Source of the DNA: Pseudarthrobacter sp. fls2-241-R2A-127
GTDB lineage: Bacteria > Actinomycetota > Actinomycetes > Actinomycetales > Micrococcaceae
DNA length: 64,000 nt
Direction: 5' to 3'
Assembly: GCF_030209355.1 (NCBI RefSeq)
Contig: NZ_JARVSF010000027.1
Location: forward strand, 1-64,000
The notes under the pieces were generated by a model. The model searched no databases. It was given only the letters and a program-made list of their open reading frames with translations, and was not told the DNA's origin. This document shows, piece after piece, positions 1 to 7,902 of this stretch. Position numbers and translations under genes: made by a program. Numbering within the stretch: position 1 is the stretch's first letter; every line of letters begins with the position of its first letter.

Positions 1-131
1 CCGCCATCGCGCAAGAAGCCCTCGCCACCGGCAAGGGCGTCGCCGAACTCGTCCTGGAACACCGCCTCCTCACCGACGCCCAACTCCAGGACCTCCTCAG
101 CCCCGAACGCCTGGCAAACCTCAGCAAGTAG
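1..131 (+). CDS. Aspartate ammonia-lyase/fumarase family, C-terminal fragment
   Basis: Only the last 42 residues are inside the window; the gene begins upstream. The segment GKGVAELVLEHRLLTD followed by LQDLLSPERLA is the small C-terminal domain (FumaraseC_C) shared by aspartase and class II fumarase, which closes these 460-480 residue homotetrameric lyases. The downstream gene is a dicarboxylate/amino acid symporter, which fits aspartase (aspartate to fumarate plus ammonia) better than fumarase. That choice is inference, because the catalytic SS loop lies outside the window. Confidence 0.8.
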   Translation, partial: AIAQEALATGKGVAELVLEHRLLTDAQLQDLLSPERLANLSK

Positions 132-200
132 TCCCCACCCGCCCCCTGGCCCCGCAAACCCGGCCAGGGAACCCGGCAGGCCTGGGCCCACCTAAATCGT

Positions 201-222
201 CCCCTGGGCTTTGTACCAGGGG
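201..222. promoter_or_regulatory. Dyad CCCCTGG-N8-CCAGGGG upstream of the symporter gene
   Basis: A perfect 7-bp inverted repeat with an 8-nt spacer lies between the lyase stop (131) and the symporter start (332). A TATATG hexamer, a plausible -10 box, follows at once (223-228). There is no T-run, so an operator or mRNA hairpin is likelier than a terminator. The rest of 132-331 shows nothing else I recognise. Confidence 0.3.
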
Positions 223-331
223 TATATGAACGTGCCCGAATTTCCTCAGCCGACGACACAGAAGCGGACCTCAGCGACGAGGACCGTCCCGGCCACGGGA
301 CCGACTTCCCGGCATTTACCGAAGGATGGAT

Positions 332-1645
332 ATGAAAAACAAGTCAACCATGTGGATTCTCGCCGCACTGGTTTTCGGAATACTGGGCGGCCTGCTGTTC
401 CACTGGCTGCTTCCCACGGACGCCGGCGGATCAGTCGTTACGGTGCTGGACACCGTTACGCACATGTTCCTGAACCTGATCAAGATGATCATCGCTCCGC
501 TGATCTTCGCCACCCTTGTCTCGGGCATCGCAGGTGCTGCCAAGTCAGCTGGGGTGGGGAAGCTCTTCGGCCGTTCCATGATCTGGTTCCTGTCCGCCTC
601 CGCCCTGGTGGGTGTCTTCGGCTTCATCAGCGCGCATCTGCTCAATGTGGGCGCGGGACTGCATCTGCTGCCGGGTGGAGACGCGGGGATTGAGTCGAAG
701 CCGCTTGATTACGCGGACTTCATCACCCACATCATCCCCACCAGCGTTTTCGCCGCCCTGGCCGCCAATAACCCGCTTCAGATCCTCGTCTTCGGGGCGC
801 TCTTCGGTATAGCGCTGTTGAACCTTCGCAAGCGGGGCCGTTCCTCCATCGCAGACGCTGTCGATGAACTCATGGGTGTGATGCTCAAGGTCACCGGATA
901 CGTGATGCTTGCGGCTCCGGTGGGTGTCTTTGCCGGCATCGCGTCCGCCTTCACGGCCCAGGGCCTCGATGCGTTTGCCACCTATGCCTCGTTCATCGGC
1001 GGATTCTATGTTTCCCTTTCGGCTCTGTGGGTCCTCATGATCGCCGTCGCCGTTGCCTGCCTCGGGAAGGCAGCGTTCCGCCTGGTCCGGATCGTGCGTG
1101 AACCCATGCTCATAGCCTTCGCCACCTCCAGCAGCGAAGCGGCTCTGCCCAAGCTCATCGAGGGCTTGACCAAGTTCGGCATCGAGAAACGAACCACCGG
1201 GTTCGTCCTTCCCCTGGGCTACTCCTTCAATGTCGACGGCTCCATGATGTACATGACCTTCGCGTCCGTCTTCCTCATCAACGCCTACGGCATCGACATG
1301 GACCTCGGCCAGCAGATCGCGATGACCGGAATGCTGTTGCTCAGCAGCAAGGGCATGGCCGGCGTCCCGCGCGGTTCGCTCGTGGTCGTGGCCGCCGTCG
1401 TTCCCGCCTTCGGCATCCCGGCGGCCGGTATCGGCGTCCTTCTGGTGATCGACCAAATCCTGGATATGGGCCGAACCGCCACCAACATCCTGGGAAATGC
1501 CATTGCCACGGCTGTCATCGGACGGAACCACGACAAAGAGTCCAGCGTGTCGCCGTCTGTCGCCGGCACCACGCAGGCCGCAGCGGAACCAGTGGAAGAA
1601 CTGGACGCTGAGGGCAGGCAGCGCGAGACTGTCTCGATGCACTGA
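332..1645 (+). CDS. Dicarboxylate/amino acid:cation symporter (DAACS/SLC1 family)
   Basis: A 437-residue secondary transporter of the DctA/GltP family that imports C4-dicarboxylates or acidic amino acids with H+ or Na+. The serine-rich re-entrant loop motif SSSEAALPK, the block PLGYSFNVDGSMMYM, and the TM8 block DQILDMGRTATN with a following NAIATAVI are typical of the family. Hydrophobic segments run from about residue 8 to 400, followed by a polar tail of about 35 residues. The first ATG at 326 overlaps the GAAGGA ribosome-binding site; the ATG at 332 has proper spacing and is preferred. Its position after an aspartase/fumarase gene suggests uptake of aspartate, fumarate or succinate. Confidence 0.88.
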   Translation: MKNKSTMWILAALVFGILGGLLFHWLLPTDAGGSVVTVLDTVTHMFLNLIKMIIAPLIFATLVSGIAGAAKSAGVGKLFGRSMIWFLSASALVGVFGFISAHLLNVGAGLHLLPGGDAGIESKPLDYADFITHIIPTSVFAALAANNPLQILVFGALFGIALLNLRKRGRSSIADAVDELMGVMLKVTGYVMLAAPVGVFAGIASAFTAQGLDAFATYASFIGGFYVSLSALWVLMIAVAVACLGKAAFRLVRIVREPMLIAFATSSSEAALPKLIEGLTKFGIEKRTTGFVLPLGYSFNVDGSMMYMTFASVFLINAYGIDMDLGQQIAMTGMLLLSSKGMAGVPRGSLVVVAAVVPAFGIPAAGIGVLLVIDQILDMGRTATNILGNAIATAVIGRNHDKESSVSPSVAGTTQAAAEPVEELDAEGRQRETVSMH

Positions 1646-1659
1646 GGTACTTCCCGTTG

Positions 1660-1727
1660 GCAGATCATGCCGTGTCCGGTTTGGCCTGGCTCCGGCCCGG
1701 CACCGAAACCGGGCACGGCTGATCTGC
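1660..1727. repeat. Long imperfect inverted repeat between symporter and htpX
   Basis: Three consecutive matching blocks pair across a 23-nt loop: GCAGATC (1660-1666) with GATCTGC (1721-1727), CCGTG (1670-1674) with CACGG (1714-1718), and CCGGTTT (1676-1682) with AAACCGG (1706-1712). Small internal loops separate them. No T-run follows, so it may be a processed hairpin or a non-canonical terminator. Confidence 0.5.
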
Positions 1728-1885
1728 AATGGGCGGGCTCCTCGTGATGGTGGCGGCCCCCGCTTGGCGACCTGCCGGCCGGCGGCGCGGCTAAGATTCT
1801 GGATGAGGTCCGGGTCCTGTGGCTCGGCTTTGCACTGCGCGGAACCAGGTGCCGTAGCAGGCCGTTCCTTAGGTAAGGAGGAAAC

Positions 1886-2752
1886 GTGCACAACCATCAC
1901 AATGGACTGAAGACCGCCGCGCTGTTTGGGGTGCTCTGGGCCGTACTGCTTGGCCTCGGCGGCCTCATCGGCGTCGGTACCCGCAGCTCCGCACCCATCG
2001 TGATCATGGCGCTGATCGGCGTCGGCACCACGTTCTACGGCTACTGGAACAGCGACAAGATCGCCATCCGCTCCATGCAGGCCTTCCCGGTGACCGAAGC
2101 CCAGGCGCCCCAGCTGTACCAGATTGTCCGCGAGCTCTCCATGCGCGCCAACCAGCCCATGCCGCGGATTTACGTGTCGCCCACTATGAACCCCAACGCA
2201 TTCGCCACTGGCCGCAACCCGAAAAACGCTGCCGTCTGCTGCACTGAAGGCATCCTGCAGTTGCTGGACGCCCGCGAACTCCGCGGGGTCCTGGGCCACG
2301 AACTGATGCACGTTTACAACCGCGACATCCTCACCTCATCTGTCGCGGCCGCCGTCGCCGGCGTGATCACCTCGGTGGGCCAGATGCTGCTGTTCTTCGG
2401 CGGCGGGGACCGGCGGAACGCCAACCCGTTGGCCATGATCGCCATGGCACTGCTCGCGCCCTTCGCCGCGTCGCTGATCCAGATGGCCATCTCCCGCACC
2501 AGGGAGTACGACGCCGACGAGGACGGTTCGCAGCTCACCGGCGATCCGCTGGCACTCGCCTCAGCCCTGGCCAAGATTGAGCGCGGCGTCAGCATCGCGC
2601 CCCTGCCGCAGGACCAGCGGTTGGTCAACGCATCGCACCTCATGATCGCCAATCCGTTCCGGGGCGGCGCCATGAACAAATTGTTCGCCACCCACCCGCC
2701 CATGAGGGACCGGATCGCACGGCTGGAGCGGATGGCGGGCCGGCAACTGTAG
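1886..2752 (+). CDS. htpX: HtpX-like M48 membrane metalloprotease
   Basis: A 288-residue integral membrane zinc protease of peptidase family M48B, expected to degrade misfolded membrane proteins. Two N-terminal transmembrane segments (about 8-30 and 33-50) precede the catalytic motif GHELMHVYN (HExxH). Two more hydrophobic segments follow, then the [12 protein letters not shown] block that supplies the third zinc ligand Glu. The length matches HtpX (280-295). The GTG start is supported by a near-perfect AAGGAGGAAAC ribosome-binding site. It sits alone between a symporter and a convergent VOC gene. Confidence 0.93.
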   Translation: MHNHHNGLKTAALFGVLWAVLLGLGGLIGVGTRSSAPIVIMALIGVGTTFYGYWNSDKIAIRSMQAFPVTEAQAPQLYQIVRELSMRANQPMPRIYVSPTMNPNAFATGRNPKNAAVCCTEGILQLLDARELRGVLGHELMHVYNRDILTSSVAAAVAGVITSVGQMLLFFGGGDRRNANPLAMIAMALLAPFAASLIQMAISRTREYDADEDGSQLTGDPLALASALAKIERGVSIAPLPQDQRLVNASHLMIANPFRGGAMNKLFATHPPMRDRIARLERMAGRQL

Positions 2753-2827
2753 CCGGGACCCCGCCGTCGAGCCCCATACCGACGTTCGAGAGCTGGAAAA
2801 CTTTCCCGCACCCCGAGGTGATCGAGC

Positions 2828-3202
2828 TCAGTTGGCCGGGCGCGAGAACAGGTTGACAAGGTTTCCATCAGGATCGCGGAACAGCGTCGACCGGTTTCCC
2901 CACGGCATGGTGGTCGGTTCGAGCACGATATTCTCCAGTGCAGCGCGGAGTCGAGCAAAATCAGCGTCAACGTCCGGGACGAGGAACTCGATAATGAGGC
3001 CGTCATTGCTACCGGGCCTCGGAGCCTGGTCACCAAGCATAGCCACGGTCGCTGGGCTCCCGATCGCGATAACACACGTCCCGGTGCGGATCTCTGAGAA
3101 CACGGGAGCCGGCCTTAGCGCGGTGGTGCCCGTGACTGTCTCATAGAAACGGGTGAGCCGCTCTACGTCGTGGGTGATGATGCGGATTGATGCGAATTCC
3201 AT
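2828..3202 (-). CDS. VOC (glyoxalase/bleomycin-resistance) family protein
   Basis: A 124-residue single-domain vicinal-oxygen-chelate protein. It shows the paired beta-alpha-beta-beta-beta layout, with ITHDVERLTRFYETVTG at the start and FRDPDGNLVNLFSRP at the end; the DPDGN turn before the last strand is a family hallmark. Metal-dependent dioxygenase, isomerase or drug-binding roles are all possible and the substrate cannot be read. The start has a strong GGAGG site 5 nt upstream. It lies 42 bp downstream of a WYL regulator on the same strand and is probably its co-transcribed target. Confidence 0.8.
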   Translation of the reverse strand: MEFASIRIITHDVERLTRFYETVTGTTALRPAPVFSEIRTGTCVIAIGSPATVAMLGDQAPRPGSNDGLIIEFLVPDVDADFARLRAALENIVLEPTTMPWGNRSTLFRDPDGNLVNLFSRPAN

Positions 3203-3244
3203 GGGTCCTCCAGGCTGTAGGGGTTTTGCCTCAACCCGTCCAAC

Positions 3245-3985
3245 CTAAATTGGTGTCCCGACACCGTAGTGTCGGTGTTTAGCGATTTCTCCGATGGGGC
3301 TGACCTCGCGGAGAACCCCATGGACAATGCCGAGGTCCTCTGGATGCAGTGGGCGTTGCGGCGGCTTTTCGCCGGTCGGTTCAGCCATGCTGATGCGATC
3401 GCCACGGAACGCACGAACGCCGTCTCGGAGGCGGCACCAGGCAACCAGATACCAGTCGCGCCCCTTCCCGATGTAGCCCATAGGTTCGACTTCGCGTGAA
3501 GTTGTGATGGTGTTGCGGTCGGCGTAGGCGATGCGAAGCACCTGCCCGGATCGGAGCGCCGTTGCGAATTCGTCAGGCACCACTGCCGTGGGACCCTCGT
3601 CCAGGAGATGGATGCGCATTGCAAGTCCGGCGGTCTCTGTAAGATTTCGATCTTCCATGACGGCAGCGACTTTCCGCTGCGCAGACCTCGCCGCGTCTCC
3701 GAACGGAGACGTCGACAGCATCCCGAGCGCGATCGTAACCGCGAGAGCTTCGTCAACGGAGAACCCGAGCGGCGCCAGGGTGTGCGCCCTATCAAGACAG
3801 TAGCCACCCGAACGCCCCGGTTCTGACCAAATAGGGACGCCACCCTGTTGCAGTGCCGACAAGTCCCGTTCAATGGTGCGCGCACTGACACCAAATTTCT
3901 CGGCAAGCCAACGGGCACTCCTCGGGCGGGGTGCCACAGCACGCAGCTCCTCAACGAGTGCATAGAGCCGGTCCGTGCGAGTCAC
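3245..3985 (-). CDS. HTH/WYL-domain transcriptional regulator (YafY type)
   Basis: A 246-residue cytoplasmic regulator. Residues 1-60 hold a DeoR-like HTH (LAEKFGVSARTIERDLSALQ), and from about 140 onward comes a WYL domain with GYIGKGRDWYLVAWCRLR, proposed to bind a ligand or nucleotide. The architecture and length match YafY-type regulators. The GTG start at 3985 is 6 nt after a TAGGAT box (complement of 3992-3997), consistent with a leaderless mRNA. It heads a two-gene unit with the downstream VOC gene. Confidence 0.85.
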   Translation of the reverse strand: MTRTDRLYALVEELRAVAPRPRSARWLAEKFGVSARTIERDLSALQQGGVPIWSEPGRSGGYCLDRAHTLAPLGFSVDEALAVTIALGMLSTSPFGDAARSAQRKVAAVMEDRNLTETAGLAMRIHLLDEGPTAVVPDEFATALRSGQVLRIAYADRNTITTSREVEPMGYIGKGRDWYLVAWCRLRDGVRAFRGDRISMAEPTGEKPPQRPLHPEDLGIVHGVLREVSPIGEIAKHRHYGVGTPI

Positions 3986-4123
3986 GTCCCGATCCTATAA
4001 TCCCTACTAGGCCGAATCCTCCTTGCAGCGGCCCTGCGCCGGTGGTTCAACGGTCGCTCCGGCGAGCACCGGCAGGCCGTAACGAAGAAGGCCGGGAAAT
4101 TCAGGTCCGCTACGCTCCGGTGT

Positions 4124-4705
4124 ATGCCTTCCTCTTGGACCGTCTTGATCGCTGTGCACGCAGTGGCTGCCAGCTATGCACTCATCTTTGGAGCCGTAAA
4201 CCTGTTGCGTCGGACCAAAGGCGGCGACCTTCATAGGGCAGTAGGCCGGATCTGGGTTGCCGCCATGTACATCGTGGTGCTGACCTTCTTCGGAATCCGG
4301 ACCATTGACGGCGGGTTCAACTGGCTCCATGCGCTCTCAGCTCTTACGTTCTGCACACTCACGGCAGGGCTGTGGGCTGTCCGGAAAGGAAATATCCGTG
4401 CCCACCGCAGCTTCATGACAGGTAGCTACTTCGGTCTGCTCGGCGCCTTCGTTGGTGTGCTGGCCGTGCCCACGCGCCGCATCCCCCAGCATCACGCAGA
4501 CCGCACCGAACGCCCATGGCCGGCGGCCTACTTTCGGTGTGGCATCCCCCAATGTCATGAGTCGCACTCTACCGGGCTTGGACGTTCTCGAAGCCGGCCC
4601 CTACGACAGCTGAGGTGCCATTATGCGGCGTCCGGTAAAGGACCGGATTTACGTAACCGCCGTGGAGCTCTTGCGCGAGTACCAGAGCGACAGCACAAGG
4701 GCTGA
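4124..4705 (+). CDS. DUF2306-like membrane protein with suspect C-terminus
   Basis: Residues 1-122 form a small four-helix membrane protein that ends in GLLGAFVGVLAVPTRRIPQ, a pattern I associate with DUF2306. After that the frame runs on for about 70 residues rich in Arg, His, Pro and Cys with no hydrophobic segment. This tail overlaps the convergent neighbour by 57 bp. A frameshift or deletion near 4485-4490 is the simplest explanation. The ATG has no clear ribosome-binding site; a TACGCT box at 4111-4116 ends 7 nt before it, consistent with leaderless transcription. Function unknown. Confidence 0.6.
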   Translation: MPSSWTVLIAVHAVAASYALIFGAVNLLRRTKGGDLHRAVGRIWVAAMYIVVLTFFGIRTIDGGFNWLHALSALTFCTLTAGLWAVRKGNIRAHRSFMTGSYFGLLGAFVGVLAVPTRRIPQHHADRTERPWPAAYFRCGIPQCHESHSTGLGRSRSRPLRQLRCHYAASGKGPDLRNRRGALARVPERQHKG

Positions 4706-5149
4706 ACCCCAAAGGAAGAACAGCGGATCCCACAGCCAGGCGTGGCCAATCATCGCATTGAGGTCGTACCCACCTTCAGGGCGGATTACTCCTCCAAGAA
4801 CGGCACCGCTGACGATGGTGTTCACACCCCCATAAGTGACAAGGAGTAAGCCGCCGGCCCAGCTCACCGCACGCCAGAACCTCTGCCGGGGCGTTCTTTC
4901 ATAGGCGACGACGACGGGAATCGCCGCTGCCAGCAACTTTCCCGCCGCGACAACTCCAAGGACGAGTCCAGCCTCGAGGGGAGCATCGGCTGACAGCTGG
5001 ACTGCCCATTGGCCGACCGTGGCCAGGAGCCCTTGCCCACCCAGCGCCCAGTACAAGCTGAATCCGGCATGCACAGTACCGGCCAGGCAGGCCAGCCACA
5101 CCAAGAATCGACTGAAGGTCAACTTTCTCGCGGACGTCACGTGGCTCAC
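4649..5149 (-). CDS. DUF3995-like four-helix membrane protein
   Basis: A protein of about 166 residues with four hydrophobic segments: LVWLACLAGTVHAGFSLYW, GLVLGVVAAGKLLAAAIPVV, a third around AVSWAGGLLLVTYGGVN, and a C-terminal DPLFFLWGSALVLSL. The spacing and the GGxNTIVSG and HAWLWDPLFFLWG blocks resemble DUF3995. The start is uncertain: the frame is open to a GTG at 5212 without a usable ribosome-binding site, and GTG codons at 5149 and 5140 fit the conserved region better. Function unknown. Confidence 0.6.
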   Translation of the reverse strand: MSHVTSARKLTFSRFLVWLACLAGTVHAGFSLYWALGGQGLLATVGQWAVQLSADAPLEAGLVLGVVAAGKLLAAAIPVVVAYERTPRQRFWRAVSWAGGLLLVTYGGVNTIVSGAVLGGVIRPEGGYDLNAMIGHAWLWDPLFFLWGSALVLSLWYSRKSSTAVT

Positions 5150-5245
5150 TGTAGCCAACCGCCGAAGATCGGCTGAGTCGAAAGTGCCGTTTGCCAGGGG
5201 CACAGCCCACACTCTCCAAAAGACACCAAGCCCACAACGTCAAAA

Positions 5246-5276
5246 GCCGGCGCGCCCGTAGATCGGGTGCGCCGGC
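5246..5276. terminator. Bidirectional hairpin terminator
   Basis: GCCGGCGC-G-CCC (5246-5257) pairs with GGG-T-GCGCCGGC (5265-5276). It is followed by CTCTTTT on the plus side and TTTTGAC on the minus side. It ends the minus-strand yajQ transcript. Confidence 0.65.
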
Positions 5277-5328
5277 TCTTTTACGCAGCGGAACAGCATT
5301 GCGCGCCGGGAACGACGCCGGGGCAGTG

Positions 5329-5820
5329 CTAGCTGCGGAAGTTCACAAACTGCAGGTCGGCTTCCTCAAAGTCCTTCAGGAGCGCCATGGTGGCCTGGAG
5401 GTCGTCACGGGACTTGGACGTCACGCGCAGTTCATCGCCCTGGATCTGCGACTTGACCGACTTGGGGGCTTCGTCCCGGATCAGCTTGTTGATTTTCTTG
5501 GCCAGGTCCTGGGCGATGCCCTCCTTAATGGAGGCTTCCAGACGGAACTCCTTGCCGGAGGCGTAGGGCTCGCCGGTGTCAAGCGACTTCAGCGAGATGC
5601 CCCGGCGGATGAGCTTGGACTGCAGCACGTCCAGGACGGCCAGCACGCGCTCCTCGGAGTTGGCCTTCATGAGGATCTTCTCGCCGCTGAAATCCACCTC
5701 GGCGCCGACGCCTTTGAAGTCGTAGCGCTGGGTGAGTTCCTTCTGGGCCTGGTTAAGGGCGTTGGCCACTTCCTGCTTGTCCACTTTGCTTACGACGTCG
5801 AACGTTGACTCGCCTGCCAT
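5329..5820 (-). CDS. YajQ family nucleotide/c-di-GMP-binding protein
   Basis: A 163-residue cytoplasmic protein of the UPF0234/YajQ family with two RNP-like domains. The N-terminus STFDVVSKVDKQEVANALNQ, the segment TQRYDFKG and the C-terminal DLQATMALLKDF are diagnostic. Family members bind nucleic acid, nucleotides or c-di-GMP; the role in actinobacteria is not established. The frame is open to 5853, but the ATG at 5820 has an AAGGAGAG site and matches the family N-terminus. Confidence 0.92.
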   Translation of the reverse strand: MAGESTFDVVSKVDKQEVANALNQAQKELTQRYDFKGVGAEVDFSGEKILMKANSEERVLAVLDVLQSKLIRRGISLKSLDTGEPYASGKEFRLEASIKEGIAQDLAKKINKLIRDEAPKSVKSQIQGDELRVTSKSRDDLQATMALLKDFEEADLQFVNFRS

Positions 5821-6004
5821 GACTCTCCTTTTGCTGATGGGAGCCCTGCGCATAACAGGGCCGGGATCACTGGCATCAAGCCTAATACGGATGCCCCGGC
5901 AGGGGTGGTGCTGGATTCACAGTTCCCTCTCAGCGGACGCACCGCGGGAACGAAGGCGCCCCGGCGAGAGTTGGAGCAGTTGTACAAAGCTCGAAGGGAA
6001 CACC

Positions 6005-6259
6005 ATGCACCGCAAAGCCGCCCGTTACGTCACGCGGACCACCTCAGCAGCAGCCGGGGCGGTGGCAACAGCGGCAACCTCCGTGGCGGCGGCGGCAGTG
6101 GCGGCCTCGATCGTCTTCAGCCCGCTACCCGATGCTTCGGCCCGGATGGAGGGGGTGCGGGCAGACCTCCAGCGGGCGGTGCAGCTGAACCAGATCACCG
6201 CGGAGCAGGCGCTCAGCTTCGAAGCCAAGCTCGCGGACCGCATCCTGGGTGAGGTCTGA
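6005..6259 (+). CDS. Small Ala-rich protein with an N-terminal membrane/signal segment
   Basis: An 84-residue protein I do not recognise. A basic start (MHRKAARYVTRTT) leads into a long Ala/Val-rich hydrophobic stretch (about 14-40) that could be a signal anchor or export signal. A predicted amphipathic helix follows (VRADLQRAVQLNQ and EQALSFEAKLADRIL). The ATG is preceded by GAAGGGAA at good spacing. It lies between yajQ (divergent) and tRNA-Tyr. Confidence 0.5.
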   Translation: MHRKAARYVTRTTSAAAGAVATAATSVAAAAVAASIVFSPLPDASARMEGVRADLQRAVQLNQITAEQALSFEAKLADRILGEV

Positions 6260-6426
6260 TCCGGCCTTATTTCCCGTCATCTCAAGGGTTTTGGAGTGAT
6301 GCAGGGCCCGATTCGATTCTTCGCCGGAAGTTCTGTAAAGTTGTCTTGCCCGCGGTTACTGGAAGCGGAACGGACCGGAAACGGACGCTCCGAACACTGC
6401 ATCGGCGGGTACTTCTTTTGAAGTTC

Positions 6427-6508
6427 GGCAGATTACCCGAGCGGCCAAAGGGGGCTGACTGTAAATCAGCTGGCAACGCCTACGGGGGTTCGAATCCCTC
6501 ATCTGCCA
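6427..6508 (+). tRNA. tRNA-Tyr (GTA)
   Basis: The acceptor stem GGCAGAT (6427-6433) pairs with ATCTGCC (6501-6507) and the discriminator base is A. The anticodon loop reads CTGTAAA with anticodon GTA. The variable arm (TGGCAACGCCTAC) is long, as expected for bacterial type II tRNA-Tyr. The T-loop GTTCGAATC is intact. CCA is not encoded. Confidence 0.95.
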
Positions 6509-6514
6509 CCCTTG

Positions 6515-6552
6515 GAAAAGCCTCCGGAACCGTCAGGTTCCGGAGGCTTTTC
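6515..6552. terminator. Bidirectional terminator after tRNA-Tyr
   Basis: GAAAAGCCTCCGGAACC (6515-6531) pairs perfectly with GGTTCCGGAGGCTTTTC (6536-6552) around a GTCA loop. T-runs within the arms serve both the tRNA (plus) and the LysM gene (minus). Confidence 0.8.
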
Positions 6553-6563
6553 TGTGTCCTGGG

Positions 6564-7562
6564 TCAGTTCAATGCGATCAGGAGCATCGTGCTGGTGCCC
6601 GGGATGCAGGTTTGCAGGATGGCCCGCGGGAACCCGCCGAAGACTGCAATCACGTCGTTGGTGGTTCCGGGGTTGGGGACGGTGCCGCGGCCCGTGACGG
6701 TGTAGGTGCCGTAGCCGGGGATGCTGACCGTCTCACCTACCCCGATTCCGGAGAATCGTGCCCAGCCGCCGCAGAAATCGTGCTCGGTGATGAACAGCGA
6801 ATACCCGTCGTTCGGAGTGAAATGGATGGGGCCGATGCACGCGTCCACCATTGACTGGCCGCCGGACCCCGCCACGTAGATGGTACGGACGGCGGGTGCC
6901 GCCGGTGCAGGAGCGGGTGCCGGGGCCGGGGCTGCCGCCGGCGCGGGTGCCGGGGCCGCGGCAGGAGCGGGAGCCGGGGCGGCCACCGCCAGGGCGGGAC
7001 CGGTCAGCAGCAGCGTCTGGCCCGGGTAGATGATGCTGTACGCGCCCAGTCCATTGGCCGCGAGCATGGAATTCATATCCACCCCGTGGCTGGCAGCAAT
7101 CGCGCCCACCGTGTCGCCGGAAACCACTGTGTACACGTTGGGGTCCCCGGCCGGTTCGGGAGCCGGCGCTGGCGCTGGCGCAGGATCGGGAGCGGGTGCC
7201 GGGGCCGCTGCCGGGGCGGCCTCCACCGGGGGAGCGGCCGCAGGTGCCGGTGCAGCGGCGGCAGCCGCATCGGGTGCGCTTGGCGCGGACGAGTCTGCTG
7301 CGGCGCCGGATTCAGCGGCGGGAGCCGGCGATGGCACGGCGGCCTCCGCCACCTGGACCGCCGCCGCAGGCGTACCTCCGCTGAGGGAGGCGGGCGGCGC
7401 GGCCATCGCGCCGATTCCCATCGCGGCCACAACGGCCGCCGTGGCCATGCCGGCCCATAACTTGTTGCTGATGGCCGGGCGTCCGGTGGTGAGGTCCGTC
7501 CGGGGTTCGTCGGTGACAAAGCTTCTGCTGGTGCCGTCGGAAGGGGGGAGAGGCTGGTTCAT
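6564..7562 (-). CDS. LysM-domain secreted protein with a degenerate sortase-like C-terminal domain
   Basis: A protein of about 332 residues. A cytoplasmic stub is followed by a signal or anchor helix (LWAGMATAAVVAAMGIGAMA), an Ala/Pro-rich linker, one LysM domain (YTVVSGDTVGAIAASHG through YPGQTLLL) for peptidoglycan binding, a second Ala/Pro linker, and a C-terminal domain of about 105 residues. That domain has a sortase-like order: FITEHDF where sortases have the catalytic His, GVGETVSI, GTYTVTG, then ILQTCIPG where they have LxTC. The downstream Arg expected after the Cys is not visible. The start is uncertain (7562 chosen; 7574 and upstream codons possible). It is extracellular and probably cell-wall-bound. 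Confidence 0.75.
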   Translation of the reverse strand: MNQPLPPSDGTSRSFVTDEPRTDLTTGRPAISNKLWAGMATAAVVAAMGIGAMAAPPASLSGGTPAAAVQVAEAAVPSPAPAAESGAAADSSAPSAPDAAAAAAPAPAAAPPVEAAPAAAPAPAPDPAPAPAPAPEPAGDPNVYTVVSGDTVGAIAASHGVDMNSMLAANGLGAYSIIYPGQTLLLTGPALAVAAPAPAPAAAPAPAPAAAPAPAPAPAPAAPAVRTIYVAGSGGQSMVDACIGPIHFTPNDGYSLFITEHDFCGGWARFSGIGVGETVSIPGYGTYTVTGRGTVPNPGTTNDVIAVFGGFPRAILQTCIPGTSTMLLIALN

Positions 7563-7902
7563 GGGAGGGCCCATCTGGGTTCGGTCCAGCCAGGACATAC
7601 GATGCATGCCTAAGGCGGGGGACGGATCGCAATGCTGTTGCACCGCCGGCCCCGGCAAGTGCCGGAGCCGCTGCGGCGCAAGATGGAGGCATCCGCATAC
7701 CCAGAAAATGCGAAGCTCCGCGTGTCGGCAGGAACATCCGGAAGCAACCCGGTGCACCTGCCGGTGCGTGGTAGTCCTAGGAATCCCGAGTCTAGGAATC
7801 ACGCCACGGCGCGGGCACCAGTAGGAATTACCCGAGTTTTCGGCCCCGGTACTCGTCCCCGGCAGCGCCCCTACTCAGGCCCGGAGCGTCCGGTACTTGC
7901 CG
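7563..7902. other. Gene-free stretch upstream of the LysM gene
   Basis: No convincing gene is seen in about 340 bp. It holds two copies of CTAGGAATC (around 7779-7800), which on the minus strand give TAGACT- and TAGGAC-type -10 candidates for the LysM gene, implying a 5' leader of 200 nt or more. I looked for c-di-AMP (ydaO) riboswitch hallmarks, which occur before actinobacterial cell-wall hydrolase genes, and did not recognise them. Confidence 0.4.

Noticed and set aside
545-2311. A 588-codon frame antisense to the symporter and htpX
   Set aside because: It spans two well-supported genes and their spacer, with no motif in its translation.
6894-7380. Tandem-repeat-looking Ala/Pro-coding DNA in the LysM gene
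   Set aside because: It is low-complexity linker coding sequence of a secreted protein; no fixed repeat unit or array length was seen.
7563-7902. Possible c-di-AMP (ydaO) riboswitch before the LysM gene
   Set aside because: The genomic context is right, but I could not find the conserved core or pseudoknot elements by eye. An Infernal search with the ydaO-yuaA model would decide.
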